From: Acidimicrobiales bacterium
Lineage (GTDB): Bacteria; Actinomycetota; Acidimicrobiia; Acidimicrobiales; VFJN01
Reading direction: 5' to 3'
NCBI GenBank assembly: GCA_030681555.1
Contig: JAUXRW010000004.1
Span: forward strand, 1-57,397
Length of the DNA stretch: 57,397 bases
Below are positions 32,647 to 42,047 of the stretch, in pieces; position 1 is the stretch's first letter; every line of letters begins with the position of its first letter. A model generated the notes under the pieces. The model saw nothing but the letters and a program-made list of their open reading frames with translations, did no database searches and was not told the origin of the DNA. Made by a program: the position numbers and the translations under genes.

Positions 32647-33386
32647 GCTGCTGCTCCTTGCTCGCAGGTGCTTCGGAATCGCGTTTCGTAAGCGTCGGCC
32701 AGATCGTGCAGGGCCGTCACACAGTCGCCGGCGAAGGCCGGGCCGTGCATCAGGGCGAGCGTCCGCGGCTCGAGGTCGGCCAGCTGGCGGATGGTCGGTG
32801 CGGTGGCGGCCGTGAGGCAGGTCGCCCCGAACAGGTCCTCGGCGGCCAGGGCGGCGCCGACCAGGTCGGCATCGTGGACGATGGCGGGACCATCGCCGGT
32901 CTGGCCGAACAGGTCGCCGCAGAAGAGGGTGCGGGTCGGCTCGTCGAAGATGACCTGGGCCTCCCAGCCGTGGGGGACGTGCGGGGTGGCGATCGTGCGG
33001 ATCCGGTGGCCGCCGATGTCGAGCGGTGTGGCGTCGTCGGCGACGACCGGCGGCCGGTCGGCCAGGTCGTTGAGCGACACGTCGCATCCGAGGCCGTTGA
33101 ACGTGACCGCCGCTGCCGGGGCCGCCTGCAGCCACCGGTTCATGGCACCGCACTCGTCGGATTCGACGTGGCCGAAGCTGATCCACCGGAGGCGCTCGAG
33201 GTCGAGCACCCCGGCGGCGGCCGGTGCGACGAGATCGAACATCTGGCGGGGCCCCGTGTGGAACAGGAGGGGCTCCTCGGCGTCGATCAGGTACTGGTTG
33301 AAGGTGAAGCCGCCAGGGGCGGCCTCCGGGATGCACGTCGACAGGCGATACACGCCGTCGGCGATCTCATGGACGTTGGTCTGCAT
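32643..33386 (-). CDS. MBL-fold protein of the flavodiiron/oxygen-binding type
   Basis: 247 residues. Metallo-beta-lactamase fold with HVESDECG (about residue 72), the H.E.D pattern of flavodiiron (ODP) proteins, and a later phosphate-strand region FCGDLFGQTGDG and LALMHGPAF supplying further ligands. The flavodoxin and rubredoxin domains of full flavodiiron proteins are absent. It could bind a di-iron centre and react with O2 or NO, by family inference. The start is ATG 33386; a TATATG element at about 33435 on the minus strand may be its -10. Likely in an operon with the MDMPI gene. Confidence 0.75.
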   Translation of the reverse strand: MQTNVHEIADGVYRLSTCIPEAAPGGFTFNQYLIDAEEPLLFHTGPRQMFDLVAPAAAGVLDLERLRWISFGHVESDECGAMNRWLQAAPAAAVTFNGLGCDVSLNDLADRPPVVADDATPLDIGGHRIRTIATPHVPHGWEAQVIFDEPTRTLFCGDLFGQTGDGPAIVHDADLVGAALAAEDLFGATCLTAATAPTIRQLADLEPRTLALMHGPAFAGDCVTALHDLADAYETRFRSTCEQGAAA

Positions 33387-33464
33387 GCGCCGAGCATCCG
33401 TCAGGCACCACCCATCCCGCATCGGGGGGCGACCACCCATATAAGGATCGGCCCCCCCAGGGAG

Positions 33465-36400
33465 CTAGGGAGCGCCGATGCCGTGCGAACGGGCCAGGTC
33501 GGCCAGTGCCGCCCGGTTCCGCACCCCGGTGCGGTCGAACAGGTTGGCGAGGTGCCGTTCGACGGTCTTGGGGGAGAGGAAGAGGCGGCCGGCGATGTCC
33601 CTCGTGGTGCACCCCTCCACCACAAGGGTGAGGACGTCGAGCTCACGGCTCGTGACGCCGAGGGCGCGGAGGACTGGGGGGACGACCGTGCCGCTCGCCC
33701 GGCGGCGAGGAACCGGGGCGCCGGCCTCGCCGATCAGCGTCCGGCAACGCCGGGCGGTGAGCTCGTACCCGCCCGAGGCGAAGAAGGCCTCGCTTTCGCG
33801 CAGCCAGGCGATCGGATCGCCCCATCCGTCGCGGAGGGCCGCGATCGCCGCCAGGAGCTGCTGGCAGTGGCGGAGGCCGGCTCCGACCGCCAGGGCATCA
33901 CGGTCGATCCGTGTCCGCTCGGCAAGGGCTGCGGCTGCCTCTGCATCGCCCTGCCGGCCGCGCACGATCGCCTCGACGGCCAACGCCGCGGTGCGGACCG
34001 ATGGCATGGGGGTGGCATCGGCCCACCTGCGGCAATCCGCCAGCGCGCTGACGCCGAGGTCGTCGTCGTGCGTGGCGTGCACGGTCCCCCAGAGCTGTCG
34101 CGCCGGGAAGATCGACGTCCCCGGCGGCGTCAGCTCCACGTAGCGCATCATCGTGTCGAGGTGCGTCGGCAGTGCGCCGAGCTCGCCGGAGACGAAGGCC
34201 CTGGTGACGTAGACCCGTCCGTGCAGGTCACCCAGGATGCGAGGATCCTGCGGATCACGAGCGAGCGCGTCAGCGATCGACGCCTCCATGGCCTCGTCGT
34301 CGCCCGCGAGCGCGTGACCGCCGGCGAGCCACAGGTGGGCGACCGGTTCGGTGGCCAGCCCGTAGCGACGGCTCGCCTCGACGCAAGACCGGGCTGCGGC
34401 CAGGCAAGCGTCGCGCTCGAAGCCGGCGAGTGCCACGTCGGCCAGGCTCAGGTCCATCACGGCCTGGGTGACAAGCGCCCCGGTACGCGCAGCCAGGTCA
34501 CGAACCTCACGCAGCGGCCTGAGATCGCCATCTCCCCAGGCGTGCAGCGCGAGTTCGTGGCGCGCTCGCAGCTCCCACCCCGCCAGCCCGTGCCGGGCAG
34601 CCAGCTCGGCCGCCCGCCGATAGTGCGCGAGCGCGCTGGGCACGTCCTCGAGCTGTGCGATGCGGCCGAGCACCTCGAGGGCCTCGCATGCCGCGGCGGG
34701 TTGGTCCGCCGCGGCGGCCGCCTCGACCGCACGCTCCGCCAGCTCGACGGCTTCGTCGACGCGGCCCTGATCCAGGGCGACGTAGGCCGTGACGGCGTCC
34801 AGCTGTGCGGCCAGCGCCAGCTCGCCGTCGAGATCTGTCCGGGCCGCCGCCGTGAGCTCGGCCGCGGCGGCGACGTCACCAGCGCCGCGCGCAGCACGCG
34901 CCAGCTCGAGCTGCACCTCGACGGCCTCAGCACGGCCGCGCGCTCGCACCTGCGACACGAGCGGTGATCCGAGCGCGAGCGCAGCGGCGGGCTTGCCCGC
35001 AGCCGCGAGGATCCGTACGAGCATCAGATCCGCATCCAGCGCCACGGCCGCTCCGGGAGGGGCGAGGCGACGTGCTCGCTCGGCCGTCGCCTCCGCGGTG
35101 GCGAAGGCCCCGCTCACCAGGGCGCGGCGGGCGCTCTCGATGAGCCGCTCGGCGGCCTTGCCGTGGTCTCCGGCCGCTTCGGCGAGCTCCGCTGCGAGCT
35201 CGCACACGGCACCGGGCAGGCCCGGGTTGGCCCGCTCGACCGCGGGCCCGGCGCGGGAAGCGAGGTCACGCCTTTCGGGCGGCAGCAACTCGCCGAGCAC
35301 CGCGTCACGACTGAGGGCGTGACGGAAGAGGAAGCCCTCGCCCTCGACGGCGACGATCTGCGCATCGACCGCGGCGCGAAGGGCGTCCACCGCGGCTCGG
35401 CCGTCGACCTCGGCCACCCCGGGCAGCAGGTCCCACTCGAAACGACGCCCAAGCATCGCGGCGGCCCGGATCACTCGCTTGGCTGCGGGGTCGAGCACGG
35501 CCAGGCGCCGACGGATCGACTCACCCGCGTCGAACGGGACCGACGCCTCCAGACGTCCGGTCGTCGTCCATCCGTGGGCATCCCGGGCGAGGGTGCCCGA
35601 AGCGACCAGGCCGGCGAGGAGTTCCTCGATGAGGAAGGAGATGCCGTCGCTGCGAGCTTCGATCCATGCGGCGAGGTCGGCGGGCACGTCGCCCTCTCCC
35701 AGGCATGCGTCCACGATCTGTCGAACGTCGTCGGCGGGCAGGCCGTCCAGCCCCAGCATCACCACGGCCTCGTTCCGGCGGAGCCGCGCCAGTGCGTCGA
35801 CGGCGCGGCCCTCGACGCGCGTGGTGCAGAGGCAGAGCACCGGTTGGTCGTGCAACGCGTCGGCGAGGTACTCGACGACTGCGAGCGACTCCACGTCGGC
35901 CCAGTGCACGTCCTCGAGCACGAGGAGCGTGCTCCCTCCGCCGGCCAGCTGGGCGAGGCGGACGACCGCCTCGCCGAGCAGGACGGCCGATTCGTCCACC
36001 CCGTCTGGGCCCTCCGTGCGCCAGTGAGGAACGAGCCGTCCGAGGTGGATGCCGAAGCCCGCGAGGCGGGTGTCGGTGGGGGGCGGCGAATCTCGAAAGC
36101 GCGAGGCGAACGCCTCGGTGAGCGGTCGGTAGGGGACGGGGCTGGCGCCCGGCACGCACCGACCGGACAGGACGACCATCCCCAGCTCGACCGCCCGCTC
36201 TCGCGCGTCCCGCGCCAGCCGGGACTTGCCCATCCCCGCCTCGCCGGCCAGCACCACGAGCCCTCCGTGCCCGTCGGCGGCCGAGCTGAGCGCGTCAGCC
36301 AACGTCTGCCGCTCGGCCGCACGTCCGACGACCACAGGGCACAGCATCGTCCGCTCGGGACGCATGGCGCCCGGGTTGAGGTTGGACGCGGGGGCCGGTG

Positions 36401-36914
36401 CCGCTCGCCCGACACCGACGCGGAGCCGAGCGGCCGCCAGAGGTTCCTCCACGCCCTTCAGCGACAGCTTGCCGAGGTCCTCGAATGTGAAGTCGCCTCG
36501 GCGGCCGACCAGCGAGCGGACCGTGTCGGAGACGACGATGTCGCCTCCGTCGGCGGCGGCGCACAGTCGGCTGGTGACGTTCACGACCGTGCCGAAAACG
36601 TCGTCCTCGTCTGAGATCGGCTCCCCGGCGTGGACGCCGATCCGGACCTGGAGGTCGGTGGTGGCCGCCGCGGCTTGGATGGTGGTCGCGCAGCGAACGG
36701 CCTGCACAGCGCTCCGGAACGTGGCCAGCACGCTGTCGCCGGCCGTCTTGACCTCCCGACCCTGGTGGGCGCTCAGCGCACTGCGCACGTCGCCGAAGTG
36801 CTCCTGCCGCAGGTGGTGGGCGATCTCGTCACCGCGCTGGTCGCCGAGCTCCGTCCACCCCACCAGATCGGTGATCAGGATGCACAGCAGCTCGTCGGCG
36901 CCATCGCTGGACAT
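33465..36914 (-). CDS. Class III cyclase-AAA ATPase-LuxR regulator
   Basis: 1149 residues. An N-terminal class III nucleotide cyclase domain (8-165) has metal aspartates D16 (LITDLVGW) and D60 (KTAGDSVLATF), Lys56, and the N112/R116 pair of VVNVTSR, so activity is possible. A STAND-like AAA domain has Walker A AGEAGMGKS (223-231) and Walker B LLVLEDVHW. A long helical TPR-like region follows. A C-terminal LuxR HTH (about 1085-1145) reads VTSRELDVLTLVVEGCTTRD and LSPKTVERHLANLFDRTGV. This is a known actinobacterial architecture. It is upstream of the MBL-MDMPI pair on the same strand and probably controls it. Confidence 0.9.
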   Translation of the reverse strand: MSSDGADELLCILITDLVGWTELGDQRGDEIAHHLRQEHFGDVRSALSAHQGREVKTAGDSVLATFRSAVQAVRCATTIQAAAATTDLQVRIGVHAGEPISDEDDVFGTVVNVTSRLCAAADGGDIVVSDTVRSLVGRRGDFTFEDLGKLSLKGVEEPLAAARLRVGVGRAAPAPASNLNPGAMRPERTMLCPVVVGRAAERQTLADALSSAADGHGGLVVLAGEAGMGKSRLARDARERAVELGMVVLSGRCVPGASPVPYRPLTEAFASRFRDSPPPTDTRLAGFGIHLGRLVPHWRTEGPDGVDESAVLLGEAVVRLAQLAGGGSTLLVLEDVHWADVESLAVVEYLADALHDQPVLCLCTTRVEGRAVDALARLRRNEAVVMLGLDGLPADDVRQIVDACLGEGDVPADLAAWIEARSDGISFLIEELLAGLVASGTLARDAHGWTTTGRLEASVPFDAGESIRRRLAVLDPAAKRVIRAAAMLGRRFEWDLLPGVAEVDGRAAVDALRAAVDAQIVAVEGEGFLFRHALSRDAVLGELLPPERRDLASRAGPAVERANPGLPGAVCELAAELAEAAGDHGKAAERLIESARRALVSGAFATAEATAERARRLAPPGAAVALDADLMLVRILAAAGKPAAALALGSPLVSQVRARGRAEAVEVQLELARAARGAGDVAAAAELTAAARTDLDGELALAAQLDAVTAYVALDQGRVDEAVELAERAVEAAAAADQPAAACEALEVLGRIAQLEDVPSALAHYRRAAELAARHGLAGWELRARHELALHAWGDGDLRPLREVRDLAARTGALVTQAVMDLSLADVALAGFERDACLAAARSCVEASRRYGLATEPVAHLWLAGGHALAGDDEAMEASIADALARDPQDPRILGDLHGRVYVTRAFVSGELGALPTHLDTMMRYVELTPPGTSIFPARQLWGTVHATHDDDLGVSALADCRRWADATPMPSVRTAALAVEAIVRGRQGDAEAAAALAERTRIDRDALAVGAGLRHCQQLLAAIAALRDGWGDPIAWLRESEAFFASGGYELTARRCRTLIGEAGAPVPRRRASGTVVPPVLRALGVTSRELDVLTLVVEGCTTRDIAGRLFLSPKTVERHLANLFDRTGVRNRAALADLARSHGIGAP

Positions 36915-37453
36915 GCAGCCCTGCTCTCGTCGTCCATGGATCGGCTGACGGAAGGATAGCGACGGGCCCTCGCGTCCCGGGGCTCGTCAGGTGAGCAGGA
37001 CGACCGAGCTTGCCGCCGGCTACGAAGGCCCCCAGGGCGCCAGTCACCGACGAGGGCATCAGACGAGCGTTCGACGTCGTGGCGACCGATCTACAGGGAT
37101 GCCGAGCAATCGGCGATGGCGATGATGCGCAGCGGGTTGGCCAGGTCGCGGACGAGGTCGGCGTCTCCTCAGCCTGCGCAGCGATCAGGTCATCGACGAG
37201 GTGGTCGCAGCCACCTCGGCCGCTGACGTGGTGGCGTAGCGCCCCCACCCCCACGGCGCCATGCCGGGTCGGGAGGAGCCTCACCCGACCCCGACCCGGC
37301 AGCGGCGGTGGCCGCTCCCGCCACATCTGGCGCGTAGCGTCCGCTGGATGGGCTGGCGAGCGTGGCTCCACGACGACCCCGTGGTCGGCGACCCCGACGA
37401 CACGCCCATCGTCCGTAGCCGGGTTGGCCGCGCCGGGCTTGCCGGCGCGCACC
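36915..37453. other. Decayed intergenic region inside the island
   Basis: No intact gene is visible. On the minus strand around 37091-37230, two short frames read like the end of a protein broken by a frameshift: CDHLVDDLIAAQAEE, then DADLVRDLANPLRIIAIADC ending at a stop at 37091. The plus-strand open frame here has the composition of non-coding GC-rich DNA. Confidence 0.35.
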
Positions 37454-37750
37454 GGGACCCCGGGGGCCGACGTCATCTGCGGCTCGTCGGGGGCCGACCG
37501 GATCTCGGCCTTGGGCGGCAACGACACCGTCTACGGGTACGGCGGCGACGACCAGATCTCCGGCGGCGACGGCGACGACCGGCTGATCGCCGTCGGAGAC
37601 GGCACGGCCCGGCTCTCCGGCGGTAATGGGGACGACACGCTCGCCGTCGCCGACGGCGCTGCCGGGGACTACGCCGTCGGCGGCGCGCACGTCACGGGCG
37701 ACACGTGCCGGATCGACCAGGGAGATTTCGTCGCCCAGTGCGAGCGGTAG
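37454..37750 (+). pseudogene. RTX calcium-binding repeat remnant
   Basis: The end of an open frame encodes hemolysin-type nonapeptide repeats: GTPGADVICGSSGADRISAL, GGNDTVYGYGGDDQISGGDG, GGNGDDTLAVADG, then a terminal cysteine-bearing tail (DTCRIDQGDFVAQCER). RTX repeats bind Ca2+ in secreted proteins. No signal peptide or clear start precedes them. The frame is open back to 37010, but that part does not look like protein. Probably the C-terminal relic of a larger secreted protein. Confidence 0.5.
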
Positions 37751-37959
37751 GACCCGGACCTCGCCCGCAACAGCCTTCGAAGCGCACGCCGGCCCGGAAG
37801 GGTCCTGGCCATCGCTGCGGCGCTCCACACCGTGTCGACGGGACAGGCCGACACAGGCGTTCAAGTGCTCCCGTTCGCGCGGCCCAACCGCGGCCACGGG
37901 AACCCGGTAGCGCCCACCCGCGCCCTGCGGGCTCGCACCGCTGAGCAGGGCGTTTCCGA

Positions 37960-37989
37960 GTGGAGGCGATGGGACTCGAACCCACGACC
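37960..37989. repeat. Attachment-site-like repeat, right (within tRNA-Ala)
   Basis: The 3' part of the functional tRNA-Ala gene plus one flanking base, identical to 31835-31864. Confidence 0.75.
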
Positions 37990-38034
37990 CCTGCCTTGCA
38001 AAGGCAGTGCTCTAGCCAGCTGAGCTACGCCCCC
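37961..38034 (-). tRNA. tRNA-Ala (anticodon TGC)
   Basis: 74 nt forming a full cloverleaf: acceptor GGGGGCG with CGCCTCC (one G-T pair), D-arm GCTC/GAGC, anticodon stem CTGCC/GGCAG around the loop TTTGCAA with anticodon TGC, T-arm GTGGG/CCCAT with TTCGAGT, discriminator A. CCA is not encoded. Its 3' end is duplicated at 31835, marking it as an integration target. Confidence 0.95.
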
Positions 38035-38057
38035 AGGAGCGACAACCTACTGGCCGG

Positions 38058-38567
38058 TCAGCCGGCGCCGTGCTGCTGGACGTACTCGTCCGGGTCGACG
38101 TCGTCGCTGTCGAGGGCTCTGCCGCCGGCGTGGTCGAGGTTGAACGCGACGAAGCGCAAGCCGAGGTCCTTGCGAAGATCCTGGATGCCGGCCTGACGGA
38201 AGGCCGAGAGCGGCCCTCGCTCCTCCTCCGCCATGTGGTCGCTGTTCTCCTCGTTCGCCGCATCGACCGCGCTCCACCAGGCCTCGCTGCCGGGTTCGGC
38301 GTCGGCGACCCGACGGACGGCGTCGCGGATCTTGTTGTGGTCCCGGATCGCATGGTGCGCTTCGTGCTCGCCCTCGGGCACCCGGTCGAGGACGGCCGGG
38401 TAGAAGACGTGCTCCTCGGCAGCGGCATGCCGCTCGAGGTGCTCGGCCAGGCTCTCCCACAGGGCCGAGACCGTGGCGGGCTCGCGCCTGCGCTCGTCGT
38501 CGAGCTCGGCGAAGCGGCGGCGGAACACCTCGTGGTCGTCGAGGATCAGGTCACAGACGTCAGGCAT
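38058..38567 (-). CDS. Hemerythrin-like (HHE) domain protein
   Basis: 169 residues. A four-helix HHE domain with metal-ligand candidates LILDDHEVFRRRF, HLERHAAAEEHVFYP, EAHHAIRDHNKIRD and NSDHMAEEE. Such proteins bind a di-iron site for O2, NO or iron sensing and protection. The C-terminus is acidic (DSDDVDPDEYVQQHGAG). The ribosome site is weak. It stands immediately outside the tRNA-Ala end of the island, reading the same way as the tRNA. Confidence 0.85.
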   Translation of the reverse strand: MPDVCDLILDDHEVFRRRFAELDDERRREPATVSALWESLAEHLERHAAAEEHVFYPAVLDRVPEGEHEAHHAIRDHNKIRDAVRRVADAEPGSEAWWSAVDAANEENSDHMAEEERGPLSAFRQAGIQDLRKDLGLRFVAFNLDHAGGRALDSDDVDPDEYVQQHGAG

Positions 38568-38620
38568 CGGCAGGTCGTACCCCCGCCCGAGGGATTCGAG
38601 GCATGGGGTCGACGCGACGG

Positions 38621-39430
38621 TCAGCGGAAGGGCAGCCGCGCCGGCCGGAACTTGCGAGTGACGAGGCTACCCGCCAGGAGCAGAGCGCTGAGAGCCAGGA
38701 CGACGGCCAGCGCCGTCGCGTTGTCGGTGTCCGGCTGCGGGGTGGCCAGGTCGGCGGCCAGCTGCAGCTCCTCCTTCTCCTTGGCGCTCGTGCGCGGGGT
38801 CTCGGCGGCGCCCGGCATGTCGAAGCCCCGCAGGCTGAAGTCGGGCAGGGCCAGTGCCGGGAAGCTCGGCGTCGCTCCGACCGGCACGGAGGGGACGGAG
38901 GGGACGGACCCGGAGGACGTCGTGCCGCCGGCGGAGCTGGTGGAGAGCGACCCACCGCCGAACCCCCGTGGGGCCGCCGGCGCGGGCCCCGCCCCGCCCG
39001 CGCCCACGAGCGGCGCCGCCTCGGGTGCACCCGCCGCCTCCGCAGCGGGCTGCCCTCCCCCGGCCAGCTCCTGCTCGAGCGTCGCCGCCAGCTCGCCCAG
39101 CGCCGACGTCAGCGGATCGACGGTGCCGGCCAGACCGAGCGCGGAGAGGGCCGGGCGGGCAAACCGTTGCAGCTCGGCCTGGGCGCGGCGGACTGCGGCC
39201 AGCTGATCGGCGCGTGACGCTCCGGGCTCGCCGAGGCGCTGCAGCGCGTCCGCCAGCTGCGGGCTGGCCACGGCGAGCACCGGGGCGAGGGGAGCCACCA
39301 GCGCGTCGACCCTGCCGACGAGGGCGGCAACGTCGTCCGCCGGCGCGGCGTGCGAGGCGACCAACGGAGCTGACGAGACCCCGACCGCCACGACGATGGC
39401 GACGAGGATCGCTGCAGCAGTGCGACGCAT
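38621..39430 (-). CDS. Secreted protein with C-terminal membrane helix, unknown
   Basis: 269 residues. Signal peptide 1-29 (ATG at 39430, GGGGGA seven bases upstream), a helical domain (ADDVAALVGRVDALVAPLAP to LGELAATLEQELAG, about 30-125), then a Gly/Ser/Pro-rich disordered stretch. A C-terminal helix (ATALAVVLALSALLLAGSLV) ends in RKFRPARLPFR. I recognise no family. The layout is that of a short surface protein held by its tail. Confidence 0.6.
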   Translation of the reverse strand: MRRTAAAILVAIVVAVGVSSAPLVASHAAPADDVAALVGRVDALVAPLAPVLAVASPQLADALQRLGEPGASRADQLAAVRRAQAELQRFARPALSALGLAGTVDPLTSALGELAATLEQELAGGGQPAAEAAGAPEAAPLVGAGGAGPAPAAPRGFGGGSLSTSSAGGTTSSGSVPSVPSVPVGATPSFPALALPDFSLRGFDMPGAAETPRTSAKEKEELQLAADLATPQPDTDNATALAVVLALSALLLAGSLVTRKFRPARLPFR

Positions 39431-39612
39431 GTGACATCCCCCGGATCCTGTGACGCGGCGTGGCCAGGCGGCCACGATCCCCCCGTGATCATCGGCCACG
39501 GACGGGCCCGCCGCCAGTGGGCAATCCCGCCCAAACCGGCGCAATCGGTCGATCTCGGCAGGGAGCGGCCGACTAGGGGTGCGCCGGTCCGCCTGCCTAC
39601 GCTCGCCTCCGC

Positions 39613-40449
39613 ATGCATCCGTACGACCAGCCGCACCGGCCATCGGCGCAGGTGTACCGCCTCCGGCGGGCCGTCGCCGCCAGCGCGCTGGTGGTCGTGG
39701 CCGGGGTCGGGTGGCAGGCCGTCGGATCGGACGGCGGTGAGGAGGCTGCCCCCACCACCACCACGTCGTCCACGACGACGACCTTGCCGGCCCTGCCGGC
39801 CTGTGCCGAGGGCGAGGAGATCACGTCCCGCGACCCCGACCAGGACTGGGCGACGATCCTGGTCGACACCGCCCGGGCCCTCCCGGCCACCTATGGCCCG
39901 CCCGACCTCCACAACATCTCCCAGGCGGGGTTCCCCTTCACCGAGGGCCAGGCGCTGCGCGGCCTCGTGATGGACGACCTCGCCGCAATGCGGCAGGCGG
40001 CCGAAGCCAACGGCACGCCCATCGGCGTCCTCGCGTCGTACCGGAGCTACCCCACCCAGGTCGACCTCTTCACCCGGCGCGTCGACCAGCTCGGCGCCTC
40101 CGAGGCGGGCAGCCGGGTCGCCCGGCCGGGGCACTCCGAGCACCAGCTCGGCACCACCATCGACGTGGCCGAGCAGGGCGCGCTCGACGTCGACCAGTCG
40201 TTCGGCGCTTCGCCCACGGGTCAGTGGATCGCCAGCAACGCGCACGAGTACGGCTTCATCCTCAGCTACCCCGCCGAGTCGTCAGCCACCACCTGCTATG
40301 ACTTCGAGCCCTGGCACCTCCGGTACGTCGGCCGGGACCACGCAGCCGCGGTGATCGACTCCGGGGTGACCCTCCGCCAGTACCTCTGGGACCTCGAGCA
40401 GCGAGGCACCACCACCCCACCCGTGCCCAGCACGGCGCCGCCCCAGTGA
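39613..40449 (+). CDS. D-alanyl-D-alanine carboxypeptidase, VanY-like (M15B)
   Basis: 278 residues. N-terminal signal-anchor (about 20-36), Thr-rich spacer (TTTTSSTTTT) and an M15B domain. Zinc-site motifs: SEHQLGTTIDV (H and D ligands) and EPWHLRYVG (catalytic Glu, third His), with SYRSYPTQVDLF upstream. It would trim the terminal D-Ala of peptidoglycan stem peptides outside the membrane. Its stop overlaps the GTG of the beta-propeller gene (GTGA at 40446-40449). Confidence 0.9.
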   Translation: MHPYDQPHRPSAQVYRLRRAVAASALVVVAGVGWQAVGSDGGEEAAPTTTTSSTTTTLPALPACAEGEEITSRDPDQDWATILVDTARALPATYGPPDLHNISQAGFPFTEGQALRGLVMDDLAAMRQAAEANGTPIGVLASYRSYPTQVDLFTRRVDQLGASEAGSRVARPGHSEHQLGTTIDVAEQGALDVDQSFGASPTGQWIASNAHEYGFILSYPAESSATTCYDFEPWHLRYVGRDHAAAVIDSGVTLRQYLWDLEQRGTTTPPVPSTAPPQ

Positions 40450-42047
40450 GCGACGACCGCCGACGGCGGCGCACGCTGCTCGCACTGGCCGTCGTCAGCG
40501 CTGTGGCCCTCGGCGTCAGCGTCCTGGTCGACCGGGCCGGGTCCGACGGTGACCGTGCGTCACGCGACGCCTCGACCACCACCACCGAGCCCCTCCCGGA
40601 GGGCGAGTTCTTCCGAGGGGCCAAGGGCGTCCTGGCCGACCCGACCGGGTTCGGGCAGCCGTACCCGAACGCCGAGGTCGAGGGGCTGCTGACGTTCCGG
40701 GGGAACCCTTCGCGGAGCTACTACGGCGTCGGGCCGGTGCCGAGGACCCCCACGGTCCTCACCCGCTTCCCCCGTGAGCCCATGTGCCGGGAGTCCGAGA
40801 ACCTGGGCACGACCAAGGTCTGGTGCGGGCTGGGCTGGACCGGACAGCCGCTGATCGTCGAGCGGGAGGACCGGCGCTGGGCGATCTTCGGCGGGTATGA
40901 CGGGAACATCCACTTCGTCGACGCCCTGACCGGCGAGCGCATCGTTCCCGACATCGAGACCGGTGACATCATCAAGGGCACCCCGACGGTCGACCCGGAC
41001 GGCTTCCCCCTCGTGTACTCCGGGTCGCGCGACGACCTGCTCCGCATCGTCGCCTTCGACCGGCCGGGCGCGGCCGAGGTGCTGTGGACGCTCGACAGCG
41101 AATCCGTCGGCCCCGTGCTCTGGAACGACGACTGGGACTCGTCGCCCATCGTGCTCGGCGACTACCTGGTCGTGGGCAGCGAGAGCAGCCGGTTCTGGGT
41201 CGTCAAGCTCAACCGCACGACGGACCGGGCGGGCCTCGTGCAGGTCGCGCCCGAGGTCGTCTTCACCACCGAGGCCTGGGATGCGGAGGTCCTCGCCAGC
41301 AACGGCGACGAGGTCGCCTCGGTGGAGAGCTCGGTCGCGGTCCACGAGGACACCGTCTACTTCGGCACCTCCGCGGGGCTGATCCTCGGGTACGACCTGC
41401 GCGGCGTCGCGACCGGCCGACCCCCGAGGAAGGTGTTCCGCTTTTACACGGGGGGCGACAACGACGCGTCGGTGGTCGTCGACGAGGACGGCTACCTCTA
41501 CGTCGCCTCGCAGTACGACCGGGACCTCGACCGCGCCCGCGAGGTGGGCCAGCTCACCAAGCTCGACCCGAGCAACACCGTGAAGCCGATCGTCTGGAAG
41601 CTGGACGACGCCACGGCGCTCAAGGGCGGCATCTACGGCACGCCGGGGATCTACGAGCGCACCGTCTACGTGGGTACCAACGGCGGCCGCCTCATCGGCG
41701 TCGACCAGGCGACAGGCGCCATCCGATGGGAGCGGCGCCTGCCCCCGCCCCTGTGGGGCAGCCCGGTGATCGTCGACGACACGCTGCTCATCGGCGACTG
41801 CGAAGGCACCTTCCACGCCTTCGACGTCTCGAACCCGCTCGTCGCGCCACCCGAGCGGTGGGCCATCGAGCTGGGCGGGTGCATCGAGGCCACGCCAGCG
41901 GTGTGGGACGGCCGCATCTACATCGGCACCCGGGCCGGCCACCTCTACATACTCGGCGAGCCTGCGGGGGCCACGACCCCCACCCCCTCGGCGCGCTCCG
42001 CAGGCGCGTCCTCCTCATCCACCACCACGACGAAGGCGGACCGTTGA
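40446..42047 (+). CDS. Membrane-anchored PQQ-like beta-propeller protein
   Basis: 533 residues. N-terminal helix (RTLLALAVVSAVALGVSVLV) and Thr-rich spacer, then propeller blades of the PQQ/BamB-like type: AIFGGYDGNIHFVDALTGER, TVYFGTSAGLILGYDL, TVYVGTNGGRLIGVDQATGA, RIYIGTRAGHLYILGE. No quinoprotein dehydrogenase active-site residues are apparent, so it is more likely a binding or scaffold propeller. The start is GTG overlapping the VanY stop; its own stop overlaps the TTG of the next gene (TTGA). Confidence 0.8.
   Translation: MSDDRRRRRTLLALAVVSAVALGVSVLVDRAGSDGDRASRDASTTTTEPLPEGEFFRGAKGVLADPTGFGQPYPNAEVEGLLTFRGNPSRSYYGVGPVPRTPTVLTRFPREPMCRESENLGTTKVWCGLGWTGQPLIVEREDRRWAIFGGYDGNIHFVDALTGERIVPDIETGDIIKGTPTVDPDGFPLVYSGSRDDLLRIVAFDRPGAAEVLWTLDSESVGPVLWNDDWDSSPIVLGDYLVVGSESSRFWVVKLNRTTDRAGLVQVAPEVVFTTEAWDAEVLASNGDEVASVESSVAVHEDTVYFGTSAGLILGYDLRGVATGRPPRKVFRFYTGGDNDASVVVDEDGYLYVASQYDRDLDRAREVGQLTKLDPSNTVKPIVWKLDDATALKGGIYGTPGIYERTVYVGTNGGRLIGVDQATGAIRWERRLPPPLWGSPVIVDDTLLIGDCEGTFHAFDVSNPLVAPPERWAIELGGCIEATPAVWDGRIYIGTRAGHLYILGEPAGATTPTPSARSAGASSSSTTTTKADR

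Larger units (their letters stand above)
31835..37989. mobile_element. 6.1-kb tRNA-Ala-bounded genomic island (no integrase seen)
   Basis: Bounded by a 30-bp direct repeat of the tRNA-Ala 3' end, with the intact tRNA at the right end and its 3' end pointing into the segment. This is the usual geometry for a tRNA-targeted integrative element. Cargo: an MDMPI-type enzyme, a flavodiiron-like MBL protein, a large cyclase-AAA-LuxR regulator and an RTX remnant. No integrase, excisionase or replication gene is seen inside. The prim-pol fragment lies outside the left repeat, so this could be the residue of more than one integration. Confidence 0.5.
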
